Part shown: in pieces, positions 40,233 through 49,811 of the stretch
How positions within the stretch are numbered: position 1 is the stretch's first letter
Layout: each line of letters opens with the position of its first letter
DNA from: Gammaproteobacteria bacterium
GTDB taxonomy: Bacteria > Pseudomonadota > Gammaproteobacteria > Steroidobacterales > Woeseiaceae
DNA: 64,000 bases
Direction: 5' to 3'
Assembly: GCA_029863125.1 (NCBI GenBank)
Contig: JAOTWB010000008.1
Coordinates: forward strand, 1-64,000
Made by a program: the position numbers and the translations under genes
The notes under the pieces: generated by a model
What the model saw: the letters and a program-made list of their open reading frames with translations, nothing else
Told to the model about the DNA's origin: nothing
The model's database searches: none

Positions 40233-41516
40233 ATGAAGATCCTCATCATTGGTTCGGGCGGACGCGAACATGCGCTGGCCTGGAAGTGCGCCCAGTCGCC
40301 CGGAGTGGACGCTGTGCTGGTCGCGCCGGGCAACGCCGGCACCGCGCGCGAGCGCAGGGTGCGCAACGTCGCCGTCGCATCCGACGACATCGAGGGACTA
40401 CTGGCGCTCGCACAAAAGGAAAAAATCGGCCTGACGATCGTCGGTCCGGAGGCGCCGCTGGTTGCGGGTATCGTCGACCGCTTCGAAGCGCTCGGGCTGC
40501 CCTGCTTCGGCCCGAGCGCCGCGGCGGCCCGGCTCGAGGGCTCAAAAGCATTCACCAAGGATTTTCTCGCCCGACATGATATTCCGACGGCCGCGTACCG
40601 CAATTTCTCCGAATTGCAGCCCGCGCTGGAGTATATTCGCGCACAGGGCGCGCCGATCGTGATCAAAGCGGACGGCCTGGCTGCAGGCAAAGGCGTCATT
40701 GTCGCAATGAGCCTGGAGGAAGCCGAGCGGGCGGCGACCGACATGCTGGCCGGCGGCAGTTTCGGTGACGCCGGGGCCCGCATCGTCGTCGAGGAGTATC
40801 TCGATGGCGAAGAAGCGAGTTTCATCGTTATCACCGACGGTGACTCCATCCTTCCCCTGGCGACCTCACAGGACCACAAGGCGCGCGATGAGGGCGATGT
40901 TGGTCCCAACACGGGCGGCATGGGCGCGTATTCGCCGGCGCCGGTGGTGACAAAAGAGATCGGGCGACGGATCATGGATCTTGTCATTCGGCCGACGCTC
41001 GCCGGTATGCAGGCGGACGGTAGCCCTTATCTTGGCTTCCTGTATGCCGGACTGATGATCATGCCGGACGGAACGCCCAAGGTGATCGAATTCAACTGCC
41101 GTATGGGCGATCCGGAGACGCAGCCGATTCTCATGCGACTCGAGTCCGACCTTGTGGAAATCTGTGCGGCGACGCTGGATGGCACCCTGGACCAGCAAAG
41201 CGCCGCTTGGGATCCACGCGCGGCGCTGGGCGTCGTGATGGCCGCCGGCGGGTACCCGGCAAGCTATGCAAGAGGCAAACGTATCAGCGGCCTCGAAGAA
41301 GCCGACAGCGATACGCAAAAGGTATTCCATGCCGGAACCGCCAGCGACGGTAAAACGGTGACAACGAATGGCGGCCGGGTGCTGTGTGTCGTTGGTCTCG
41401 GTGATACCGTCGCCGCGGCGGCGAAATGCGCGTACGAGGCGGTCGACAAGATCAAGTGGCAGGACGTCTACTTTCGCCGCGACATCGGACACCGCGCAAT
41501 TGCGAGAGAGAGCTAG
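40233..41516 (+). CDS. purD: Phosphoribosylamine-glycine ligase
   Basis: MKILIIGSGGREHALAWKCAQSP, VIKADGLAAGKGVIVA. Confidence 0.99.
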   Translation: MKILIIGSGGREHALAWKCAQSPGVDAVLVAPGNAGTARERRVRNVAVASDDIEGLLALAQKEKIGLTIVGPEAPLVAGIVDRFEALGLPCFGPSAAAARLEGSKAFTKDFLARHDIPTAAYRNFSELQPALEYIRAQGAPIVIKADGLAAGKGVIVAMSLEEAERAATDMLAGGSFGDAGARIVVEEYLDGEEASFIVITDGDSILPLATSQDHKARDEGDVGPNTGGMGAYSPAPVVTKEIGRRIMDLVIRPTLAGMQADGSPYLGFLYAGLMIMPDGTPKVIEFNCRMGDPETQPILMRLESDLVEICAATLDGTLDQQSAAWDPRAALGVVMAAGGYPASYARGKRISGLEEADSDTQKVFHAGTASDGKTVTTNGGRVLCVVGLGDTVAAAAKCAYEAVDKIKWQDVYFRRDIGHRAIARES

Positions 41517-41522
41517 TCAGCA

Positions 41523-42728
41523 ATGCTGAGCACGACCGAGGCCCGGGAAGCAGTCCTCTCCTCCATGCCGGAGTTTCCGGCCGAAGTGACGCCTGTCGGA
41601 AGCGCGAATGGATGCGTACTTCGTCAAATCGTACGCGCCGAGAGAGACCAGCCCCCTTTCGACCGCGTCATGATGGACGGCGTCGCCCTCAGGTTTGCAG
41701 ACGTCGAAAAGGGTGCGCGCGAGTTCCCGGTCCAGGCGACGCAGGCTGCCGGTGATCCGGTCCTCGCGCTGCAACCGGGTAGCTGCATCGAAATCATGAC
41801 CGGCGCTTCTCTGCCCGGCAACGCGGATTGCATTATTCCGGTTGAACGCATTTCGTTAAGGAACGGAGTCGCAGTCATCGACGACGATTACGAGGCAAAA
41901 ATCGGCCAGTTCATTCACCGGCGCGCCTCGGACCATTCAGCCGGCGCCCATCTCCTGGCGCCCGGCAAACGCATTTCCCCGATGGATGTCGCGATCATTG
42001 CGTCATGCGGTCTGACCGAAATCGAGGTCAGCCGCCGGCCGATCGTTCGCGTAATTTCGACGGGCAACGAGCTGGTAGCGCCAGGCGCACCGATCAAACC
42101 GCAGCAGATTAGGCTGTCGAACGGGCCTGCGATTCAGGCCATGCTCATGGAACGGGGTTACGCCCAGTGCGTTCACGACCACTTGCTCGACGATCTCGAC
42201 GAACTGCGTGAGCGCATTGCCGTGCATCTGGCCGAAGCCGACGTACTGATCCTGAGTGGCGGTGTGTCGATGGGCAAAGCAGACTTTGTGCCTGGCGTGA
42301 TGGCTGAACTCGGCGTCAACGTGGTGTTCCATAAGGTCAGCCAGCGGCCCGGCAAACCCATGTGGTTCGGCATTGGCCCGAAGAAGAAGGCCGTGTTCGC
42401 ATTGCCTGGCAATCCGGTATCGGCGCTGGTTTGCTGCCGCCAGTACGTGATTCCCGCCCTCGCGGCCGCGTCAGCGGCAGCACCGCAGCCTCCCGAATTT
42501 GCGGTGCTTGCGAGCGACATCACGTTCGAACCGGATCTCACCTGTTTCCAGCCGGTGCGCCTGGTGTCCAGCGCCGGCGGCCAGGTGCTCGCAGTGCCGG
42601 TCAAGACGAACACCTCGGGTGATTTCACGGCCCTGTCGGCAACCGACGGCTACGTCGAACTGGCGCGAGAGCAAGACCATTTCCCGGCAGGTACCGCGGT
42701 GTTCCTGCATCGTTGGCGTGCCTGCTAG
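41523..42728 (+). CDS. moeA: Molybdopterin molybdotransferase MoeA
   Basis: DRVMMDGVALRF, ISTGNELV, LSGGVSMGKADFVPGVM, FALPGNPVSALVC. Confidence 0.95.
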   Translation: MLSTTEAREAVLSSMPEFPAEVTPVGSANGCVLRQIVRAERDQPPFDRVMMDGVALRFADVEKGAREFPVQATQAAGDPVLALQPGSCIEIMTGASLPGNADCIIPVERISLRNGVAVIDDDYEAKIGQFIHRRASDHSAGAHLLAPGKRISPMDVAIIASCGLTEIEVSRRPIVRVISTGNELVAPGAPIKPQQIRLSNGPAIQAMLMERGYAQCVHDHLLDDLDELRERIAVHLAEADVLILSGGVSMGKADFVPGVMAELGVNVVFHKVSQRPGKPMWFGIGPKKKAVFALPGNPVSALVCCRQYVIPALAAASAAAPQPPEFAVLASDITFEPDLTCFQPVRLVSSAGGQVLAVPVKTNTSGDFTALSATDGYVELAREQDHFPAGTAVFLHRWRAC

Positions 42729-42770
42729 CGGGCCTTGCGGCCAAGCGGGCGGTACCAGATACTGGCTGAC

Positions 42771-43394
42771 ATGATTTCAGCCGATGACGCACTTCTGAAA
42801 CTACGCGAAGGCAATCGCCGCTTCGTCGCCGGCGAAATAGACGCCGATCAGCTGGCCAGCCGCACCCACCGGGTCGACCTGTCGGGCGGACAACATCCTT
42901 TTGCAATTATTCATGCCTGTTCCGACTCCCGCGTGCCGGTCGAACTGGTCTTCGACCAGGGCTTCGGCGACCTGTTTGTGATCCGCGTGGCCGGCAATAT
43001 CGTTGCCCCTTCGCAGATCGGCAGCATCGAGTTTGCGGCCAGTCAGTTCGGTACCAGGCTCGTCGTCGTGCTCGGGCATTCGAACTGCGGTGCCGTTGCG
43101 GCGGCGTTGAAAGAACTCGCCCTCGAACAAACGCACCGATCACCGAACCTGCGGGCGATCGTGGATCGGGTGCGGCCCGCCATCGAGCCGGTACTCCAGA
43201 CACACAAGGACAGCGACACGCATACGCTTACGAGTGCCGCTGTGCGCGCCAATATTCTGGCATCCGTGGAACGACTGAGACACGGTTCCCTCATCCTCGA
43301 GCAGCTCATCGAAGCCGGTGAACTGACGGTCGTCGGTGCCGAGTATTCGCTGGAGACCGGCAGGGTCGAGTTCTTCGACGAAGAACCATCATGA
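42771..43394 (+). CDS. Beta-class carbonic anhydrase
   Basis: AIIHACSDSRVPVELVFDQGFGDLFVIRVAGNI, VLGHSNCGAVAAALKE. Confidence 0.95.
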   Translation: MISADDALLKLREGNRRFVAGEIDADQLASRTHRVDLSGGQHPFAIIHACSDSRVPVELVFDQGFGDLFVIRVAGNIVAPSQIGSIEFAASQFGTRLVVVLGHSNCGAVAAALKELALEQTHRSPNLRAIVDRVRPAIEPVLQTHKDSDTHTLTSAAVRANILASVERLRHGSLILEQLIEAGELTVVGAEYSLETGRVEFFDEEPS

Positions 43395-43795
43395 GCAGTC
43401 CCTCGATCCGCGGCCGGTGCTTCTGCGGAAGAATCCGTTTCGAGGTGGTCGGCCCGGAGAAGTTTGCCTGTTTTTGCTACTGCGAGAGCTGCCAGCGCGC
43501 CGCCGGTGCGCCGGTCGTCGCATGGGCAACCTACGATCGCGACACCTTTGTCGTAACGCAAGGCGAATTTCACTGGCATCACTCGTCACCGGGTGTGACG
43601 CGCGGCATTTGCTGCAACTGCGGTTCGTCGATCACTTACGAAAACGAGAACCGGGCCGGCGAAATCGACATAGCCGTGAACTGCCTCGACGACCCGGGCA
43701 CGCCAACCCCGCGGGCGCACATCTGGACCGAGGACAAGCAGGCGTGGTTCAAGATCGGCGACGATCTGCCCGCCTACGAAAAAAACATCGGCTAG
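43391..43795 (+). CDS. GFA-family (glutathione-dependent formaldehyde-activating-like) protein
   Basis: RGRCFCGRIRFEVVGPEKFACFCYCESCQRAAGAPVVAWATY. Confidence 0.92.
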   Translation: MSSPSIRGRCFCGRIRFEVVGPEKFACFCYCESCQRAAGAPVVAWATYDRDTFVVTQGEFHWHHSSPGVTRGICCNCGSSITYENENRAGEIDIAVNCLDDPGTPTPRAHIWTEDKQAWFKIGDDLPAYEKNIG

Positions 43796-43893
43796 CAGCC
43801 CCTCGTATTCGGGCACCGTTTTTCCGACCGATTTCCTGACGCGGCCCCGTCTTATGGGGTAGCCGAACCGACCGGCCCTCAGGAGAAAAAATC

Positions 43894-44679
43894 ATGAAAA
43901 TCAGAACCCTTAGCTTAGTCTCGAGCTTGTTTGCCCTGCTGTTTGCCCCCATCGCCGCAGTCGCCGATATGCACGACGAAGATGATGGGGATGAAATCGA
44001 ATTCGACGAAGCGCACGTCTTCTTTGAACTGAACAACACCGACGGAGATCTCGGCATCCACGCACTGATCGACGGTGAGCCGTGGAAGCGACTGCGTATC
44101 GAGGACCAGCAAGAGCGCCGCATTCTCGACATCACACTGCGCGATCGCCTGCGCCGCCAGGGACTGACCGAACTCTTCTTCGAGAGTGCCGAACCGAGTT
44201 TCGACGAGCTGTCACCCGAGGAATTCTTCGAGCGTTTTCCGGCGGGCACCTATGAAATCGAGGGCGTCACGCTCGAAGGCGATGAACTCGAAAGCGAGAC
44301 CGAGATCACGCACGCCATGCCGGCGCCGCCGGAACCGAAAGTGAATGGCATGGACTTTGACGAGGATTGTGAAGAAGGCGATCCGGTTGCCGTCTCAGCG
44401 CCGGTTGTCATTGCCTGGGACCCTGTCGACTCGACGCACCCGGACCTTGGTTCGCCACGCTCCGGCGCAATTACTGTTCTCAACTACGAAGTTGTGGTTG
44501 AAGTCGAGATCGATGACGATTTTGCCAGCGTACTGAGTGTCACACTGCCCCCAGCTGTGACCAGCATGACGATTCCGGCCGAGTTCATCGCGCAAGGTGA
44601 TGAGTTCAAGTATGAAGTGCTGGCGCGCGAAGAAAGCTTCAACCAGACAGCGACCGAAAGCTGCTTCGTTCTCGAGTAA
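43894..44679 (+). CDS. Exported acidic hypothetical protein
   Basis: Signal peptide followed by acidic region; preceded by AGGAGAAAAA RBS. Confidence 0.7.
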   Translation: MKIRTLSLVSSLFALLFAPIAAVADMHDEDDGDEIEFDEAHVFFELNNTDGDLGIHALIDGEPWKRLRIEDQQERRILDITLRDRLRRQGLTELFFESAEPSFDELSPEEFFERFPAGTYEIEGVTLEGDELESETEITHAMPAPPEPKVNGMDFDEDCEEGDPVAVSAPVVIAWDPVDSTHPDLGSPRSGAITVLNYEVVVEVEIDDDFASVLSVTLPPAVTSMTIPAEFIAQGDEFKYEVLAREESFNQTATESCFVLE

Positions 44680-44681
44680 TA

Positions 44682-45197
44682 ATGAACAGGTGGTGCCAAA
44701 CAACGCGGCGCGGGGTCCTGACCGGCCTTGCGCTGCTTGTTGCCTTCCCGGTCTCAGCCGATACGCCGCTGCAACAAGCCGTGCGCGAACAGCTGCGTGG
44801 CGAATGCTACCTGCTGGTCGAAGACCAGGACGGCGCTCGCCTGTTCGTGTTTTCAACTGGCAGCGTCACGGCCGTTACGGCGCGCCGCCCTGCAAAGACT
44901 TCCAGCAGGCAGGTCGAGGAGGCGCTGATCATGACCCGTAGCGCGGATACTCGAACCCGCGTGCGTGGCCTGACCTTGCTGTCCGGCGTCGATGATCCTG
45001 CCGCCCTGGACGCAGCGCTGGTACTGTTCTCAGATCCGGCCGCGGCCGTCCGTGAAGAGGCGGTGCAACTGATCATCGAGCATCCGGATGCCGACGTCGC
45101 GAGCATCGCCGAAATCGCCTCACGCGATCCATCAGACAGGGTGCGGCAGGCAAGCGCCGAGTTGATCAGCGAACGTTCGGATGACTGGGGAGACTGA
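44682..45197 (+). CDS. Exported HEAT-repeat-like protein
   Basis: Signal-like N-term; GVDDPAALDAALVLFSDPAAAVREEAVQLIIEHPDADVASIAEIASRDPSDRVRQAS HEAT-like repeats. Confidence 0.7.
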   Translation: MNRWCQTTRRGVLTGLALLVAFPVSADTPLQQAVREQLRGECYLLVEDQDGARLFVFSTGSVTAVTARRPAKTSSRQVEEALIMTRSADTRTRVRGLTLLSGVDDPAALDAALVLFSDPAAAVREEAVQLIIEHPDADVASIAEIASRDPSDRVRQASAELISERSDDWGD

Positions 45198-45198
45198 T

Positions 45199-45651
45199 GT
45201 GCATATCGGGCACATCAATCTCGCCAAGTCATTCAACGGCGCCGGTGAGCACTTTGTCAGGCTGGTCGAGTCACTGCAGGCGATGGGTGTGCGCCAGTAT
45301 GTACTGGTCAGAAATGTCGCGCTCGCCAAGCGGCTGGACCTGGTCGGCAACGTGACAGCCGGGCCTGTCGTCAGGTCCGCCGTAATGGCGTACTGCCTGA
45401 TGCCGCACGTCGACGTCGTCCATATACACGACCCGTCCGACGGCCAGGCCGGCCTGCTGCTGACCTTAACCCGTTCGATACCCTTCGTGCTGACTCATCG
45501 TGACGACGCGCCCGGAAGAAACCCGCTCACCCAGGCCGTGTACAAGCGTGCGTCGGGAATCATTTATCAGCCCGATGCCGATGCAGCCAAGCACCTGCGC
45601 ATCTACAGGCACGCCGTTGACACCTGGCGCGAAGCCGCGTTGTCGTCCTGA
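45199..45651 (+). CDS. Truncated glycosyltransferase-like (GT4 N-terminal domain) protein
   Basis: VHIGHINLAKSFNGAGEHFVRLVESLQAMGVRQYVLV ... VDVVHIHDPSDGQAGLLLTLTRSIPFVLTHRDD resembles GT4 N-lobe; no C-terminal donor-binding domain. Confidence 0.6.
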   Translation: MHIGHINLAKSFNGAGEHFVRLVESLQAMGVRQYVLVRNVALAKRLDLVGNVTAGPVVRSAVMAYCLMPHVDVVHIHDPSDGQAGLLLTLTRSIPFVLTHRDDAPGRNPLTQAVYKRASGIIYQPDADAAKHLRIYRHAVDTWREAALSS

Positions 45652-45653
45652 GC

Positions 45654-47972
45654 TCAGAACTCCCAAAGCACGCCGATTGCGGGCAGCAGCGGCAGCCAGT
45701 AGTCGTGGCTGAATTCGAGCGCTGCGTTGCCGAGCGCATCCTCGTCGAGATCCCAGTCGATGCAGCAGACGTTGCGCCGATTGAAAAGATTGGAGATCTC
45801 GATGAACGCGAGCAGGGATCCCCGGCGTACTTTATATTTGCGGCTGACGCGCACGTCGACGCTCGCGAACGTCGGATGGTTGAGTTCGTTGCGTAGCCCC
45901 GGCACCGCGACATAGATTGGTTCGCCGTCGGCATCGCGACCCTCTTCCACCAACGCCAGGTCGGTCCTCGGCCAACCCGAGTGAACGCTGGCGGCAGCCG
46001 AAAAGCTCCATACCTCGTTGTCCCACGCGAAACCGCCCTGAAGCGCATGGCGCTGGTCCCAGCTTCGCGGTACGTTGCGGCCGTCAATTCGATCGGTTAC
46101 TGTCGACCAGGTGTAGGTGGCCCACCAGCTCCACGCGTTCATGGTGCGATCGGCGGACAGCTCCACGCCGCGCGCCTCGGCCCGTGGCGGATCTAGCCGC
46201 ACTCGATCGGCTGCCAGTTCCGGCATCAGGCTCAGCGGATCGTACAGGTTTTCGAAACGCGGCCGCACGTCCCGGATGTCCTTGCGGAACGCCTCGAGCC
46301 GAAGCGACGTGTCGTTGGCGGTGAGATGCTTGATCCCGACAATGAGATGGTCCGCGCGCTGCGCCGGCCAGAAGTTAGTGATGCCGTCCTCGATCTGCAG
46401 CGAGTGCACGGGCTGGGACTGGTGATAACGGCCGACGCTGAACCGCAGCTCGGTATCCTCCCGAGGGCGAAACATCATGTTGAGACGCGGGCTTAGCTGG
46501 GAATCCGAGTTCAAATCAGTGTAGGTCTGATCGTCCCAGCGAAGTCCCCATTCGAGTATGGCGCGCCGCGACAGGCGCCAGCGATCCGAAACATACAGCG
46601 CATAGCTGCCGCCGGTTGGACTCGCCGTCAGCGAACGGCTGAGTTCCGCCGGTTGATTCTCGTAAATTTCCTGCAGGCCGAAATACGCAGCGGAACCTGC
46701 GTAGGCATAGTCTGCTTCGCCGTAAGCGACGTGAATCCCCCACTGCGTGCGGTGACGGTCCGACGGGCTCCAGACCCAGTCCTGACGAAGCGCATACTGC
46801 CTGACGTCTCTGCTATCCGCTACAGCCGCTATCAGCTTTTCGGGATCGTTGGCGTATCCGTCACGACTGTTGCTGTATTGGACCATGGACAGGACCGTGC
46901 TGCTGCTGAGCGTCGGCGACCAGTTGCTGTCCAGGCGCAGCCAGAACTGGGCGTTGCTCGTATCGCTTACGACCTGCTCGCGTTCCGCGGGGTCTGTCTC
47001 CAGCACCAGTTTTACCTGGTCATCCGCATACAGCGCATTCAGCGACAGCCGCGTATCGGCAGTGATCTCGAACGTGTACTCACCAAACACATCGAAGTAC
47101 GACGGCTGCCCGAACTTGGGATCGATGACCAGGTCGAGATTTCCGCGTCGTGCCGAGAACAGCCAGCTGCGATCGCTGCCGGTGCCCGCCGACAGCAGTG
47201 AGGTATTGAAGACGCTGAGGCCAATCTCGGTGTGACGCGACTTCTCCGAATCGAGAGAGTCCATCAGCACGAGGCCGCTCATGCGATCGCCGTAGCGAAC
47301 GGGGAATCCCCCGGTATAAACCTCGACACCCTCAATGGCGCGCGCATCAATTGCGCTGAAAATGTTCTGGTAGTCGCGTATGTGAAACGGGTCGAAAAGC
47401 CACTGACCGTTCAACATGATGCCGATTTCACTCTGCTCTCCGCCACGAAAATGCGCAACCGCCGATGCGCCGCTGGCAGCTGTGCCAGGCAGACGTTGCG
47501 TTACCCGGATAGGGTCCTCGCCGACATCCGGCATGTTTTGAATCGTCCGCCGGTCGAGCGCAAATTGCGATGTCGAAATGTCCCGCGATATTTCATAGCG
47601 GCTGGCTGCAACGACGACGGTTTCGATGTCCGGTTGGGCCCGTTCCGGTGCCGCCGCCGCGGAATCGGGCAGCGGCGCCGCGTCCGGCGTCGCTTTGACC
47701 ACCAGGTACACGCCGCCATCCGCCTGCACGTCCAGACCATATGGCCGCAGGATCTGGCGCACGATCTCGACGGGCGTGCCGGGCGCGGGTTCGGCGACAA
47801 CCCTGAGTTCGTCACTGACAAGATTGGTGCTGTAGGCAAAAGGATGTCCCTGGTCTCGAAAGCCGTCGATGACATTGGCCACGGTGCGCCCAACGTACGG
47901 CACAGCCCGGCTGTCGTCGGCAAACACGGCCGACGCCATTAGCAAGACCAAAAGCGGCAGGACGCGACTCAT
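45654..47972 (-). CDS. TonB-dependent receptor with N-terminal STN signalling domain
   Basis: Secretin/TonB-like N-domain, plug VVVAASRYEISRDISTSQFALDRRTIQNMPDVGEDPIRVTQRLPG, C-terminal strand ending in F. Confidence 0.9.
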   Translation of the reverse strand: MSRVLPLLVLLMASAVFADDSRAVPYVGRTVANVIDGFRDQGHPFAYSTNLVSDELRVVAEPAPGTPVEIVRQILRPYGLDVQADGGVYLVVKATPDAAPLPDSAAAAPERAQPDIETVVVAASRYEISRDISTSQFALDRRTIQNMPDVGEDPIRVTQRLPGTAASGASAVAHFRGGEQSEIGIMLNGQWLFDPFHIRDYQNIFSAIDARAIEGVEVYTGGFPVRYGDRMSGLVLMDSLDSEKSRHTEIGLSVFNTSLLSAGTGSDRSWLFSARRGNLDLVIDPKFGQPSYFDVFGEYTFEITADTRLSLNALYADDQVKLVLETDPAEREQVVSDTSNAQFWLRLDSNWSPTLSSSTVLSMVQYSNSRDGYANDPEKLIAAVADSRDVRQYALRQDWVWSPSDRHRTQWGIHVAYGEADYAYAGSAAYFGLQEIYENQPAELSRSLTASPTGGSYALYVSDRWRLSRRAILEWGLRWDDQTYTDLNSDSQLSPRLNMMFRPREDTELRFSVGRYHQSQPVHSLQIEDGITNFWPAQRADHLIVGIKHLTANDTSLRLEAFRKDIRDVRPRFENLYDPLSLMPELAADRVRLDPPRAEARGVELSADRTMNAWSWWATYTWSTVTDRIDGRNVPRSWDQRHALQGGFAWDNEVWSFSAAASVHSGWPRTDLALVEEGRDADGEPIYVAVPGLRNELNHPTFASVDVRVSRKYKVRRGSLLAFIEISNLFNRRNVCCIDWDLDEDALGNAALEFSHDYWLPLLPAIGVLWEF

Positions 47973-47979
47973 TTCTCAG

Positions 47980-48996
47980 CTACGGATTCTCGCCGACGTA
48001 AATAACCCCTTCTTCGATATGCCATTCCAGTGCCGCAGTGGCAAGCCGCTGGCGCAGCGCTTCGGCCGGTGCCGTATCGATGCGCCCCCTGAGAATTGCA
48101 TCGCGTGCAACTCGCTCTGCCGGGCCTTCCCACTGAATTTCCAGGCCGAGTTCCCTGCAGGCCCAAAGCAGGAATTCATACAGCGTCTTTCCGTCGACGT
48201 CGGCAGGCGGCGACGTCCGGCTCACCCATTCCCAGCTGTCTCCGTACCGGCCGATACTGAGTACGGTCGGCCGCTGCCGTCCCGACAGCGTCAGCTGCTC
48301 ACCCGACGAAGCGACGTGGCTGTGATATTCGCCGTCCACGGCTACCTGGCCTTCCCTTACGCTGACCGTCAATGTCCCTGCGTCCACCCCGGTCATGAAC
48401 TGCGTTCCGACGTGCGCGACGTCGCCGAGATCCGTATGAATAACGAATTGCGCTGTGTCACCGCCGTCTATTCCGGCGATCAACGGCGACGGACTCGAGT
48501 CGAAATAGATGCGGCCAGACTTCAGATAAACTGTTTCATCATTCACGAATTCGACGCGCGTCTTCTCATCCATGCGCATCGAGCCACCGTTGCCCCAGGA
48601 AAGGCCGATGCCTGCCTGGCGTCCCGTAACGATCGTTTGCCCCGAGAGTATGCTCGCCAGATCCTGTGTTTCGCGCAGCTCTGATGATTCGCCGAGCAGA
48701 TAAACGGAACCGAAACTTTTTTCTATCGATGCGACCTCGACGGTCTCGACGATCGGCACGCGAAACAGGTTGAATACCACAAACATGCCGATTAACACAC
48801 TGGCCGCAATCGCGAAAGACGCTACGCGGCGGCGCGACCGGTACCTGCTGCTGACATTCTGCCACTCCGCGCGAACGGCTTTCCGCACTTCCGTCTCGTC
48901 GGAGGGTGACGGCGTAGGCCGCGGCGACGCATGCTTGAGCAATTTCTCCAGCGCATCGTCGGATGCAACGCCCGTGCCGTAGTCGAAGTCACTCAT
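47980..48996 (-). CDS. FecR-family transmembrane anti-sigma regulator
   Basis: Single TM; FecR core VYLKSGRIYFDSSPSP...VGTQFMTGVDAGTLTVSVREGQVAVDG; C-terminal STN-like domain. Confidence 0.9.
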   Translation of the reverse strand: MSDFDYGTGVASDDALEKLLKHASPRPTPSPSDETEVRKAVRAEWQNVSSRYRSRRRVASFAIAASVLIGMFVVFNLFRVPIVETVEVASIEKSFGSVYLLGESSELRETQDLASILSGQTIVTGRQAGIGLSWGNGGSMRMDEKTRVEFVNDETVYLKSGRIYFDSSPSPLIAGIDGGDTAQFVIHTDLGDVAHVGTQFMTGVDAGTLTVSVREGQVAVDGEYHSHVASSGEQLTLSGRQRPTVLSIGRYGDSWEWVSRTSPPADVDGKTLYEFLLWACRELGLEIQWEGPAERVARDAILRGRIDTAPAEALRQRLATAALEWHIEEGVIYVGENP

Positions 48997-49613
48997 GATT
49001 TCACCAATTCGCTTTCATATTGTTCGATGCCCTCTGTCAGCGACGTGTAGACATCGGCAAACGCCCGTTTCGCGCGCGCCAGCAAGGATTGCGTCGCCTC
49101 GGGACCGATACCCAATCTTGCCGATATCTCCTTTATCGAGTGACCTTCAATGTACTTCCACTCGAGAACGTCGCCATAGCGTGCCGGCAGCCTGTCCAGG
49201 GCGACCTGTATCAGGCGCAGCAGCTCAACGCGACGATAGTGCCGATCCGGACTCGTTTGCTCGGGAGCGCGGAAAGAATCGACGGCCGCCTGGATCTCGG
49301 CGAAATCTTCCGTCAGTACGATGTGCTCGCGATATTGTCCCTGCTTCGCGAGCCAGTCGCTGGTTTCGTTGCGGCATATCGCACACAGCCATGTGAACAG
49401 CGCGGATTCGGCGCGGTAGGTGTGCAGCTTTCGGAGAGCACGCGTCAGCGTGATCTGCGCCACTTCACGAGCCGCATCCGGATCGTCGGATAGTCGCGTC
49501 AGCGCGAACCGATACAGGCGCGCAAAGTTTTCATCGAAGAAACGGTCGAAAGCCTGCGCATCGCCGCTGAGCAACTGTCTTACAAGCTTTTTGTCCTGGA
49601 AATAGACCGCCAT
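48993..49613 (-). CDS. ECF-type RNA polymerase sigma factor
   Basis: Sigma region 2/4: FARLYRFALTRLSDDPDAAREVAQITLTRALRKLHTYR; LPARYGDVLEWKYIEGHSIKEISARLGIGPEATQSLLARAKRAF. Confidence 0.93.
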   Translation of the reverse strand: MAVYFQDKKLVRQLLSGDAQAFDRFFDENFARLYRFALTRLSDDPDAAREVAQITLTRALRKLHTYRAESALFTWLCAICRNETSDWLAKQGQYREHIVLTEDFAEIQAAVDSFRAPEQTSPDRHYRRVELLRLIQVALDRLPARYGDVLEWKYIEGHSIKEISARLGIGPEATQSLLARAKRAFADVYTSLTEGIEQYESELVKS

Positions 49614-49811
49614 GCCGAACCGCTCCGGGTACTCGATTATTGGACGGTCACAGCCGCCAAAATCGGTCGGACGATCCGATAATTGTACGCCCGAAGGCTC
49701 GGCGCGGGGCGCCCGGTGACGTAAGCGGGGCGAAAGACGCGACTACTTGGCGGGAATTTTCAGAGTCTTGGCCGGACAACCGCGCTGCGCCAGCGTTGCC
49801 CGACAATGCGG

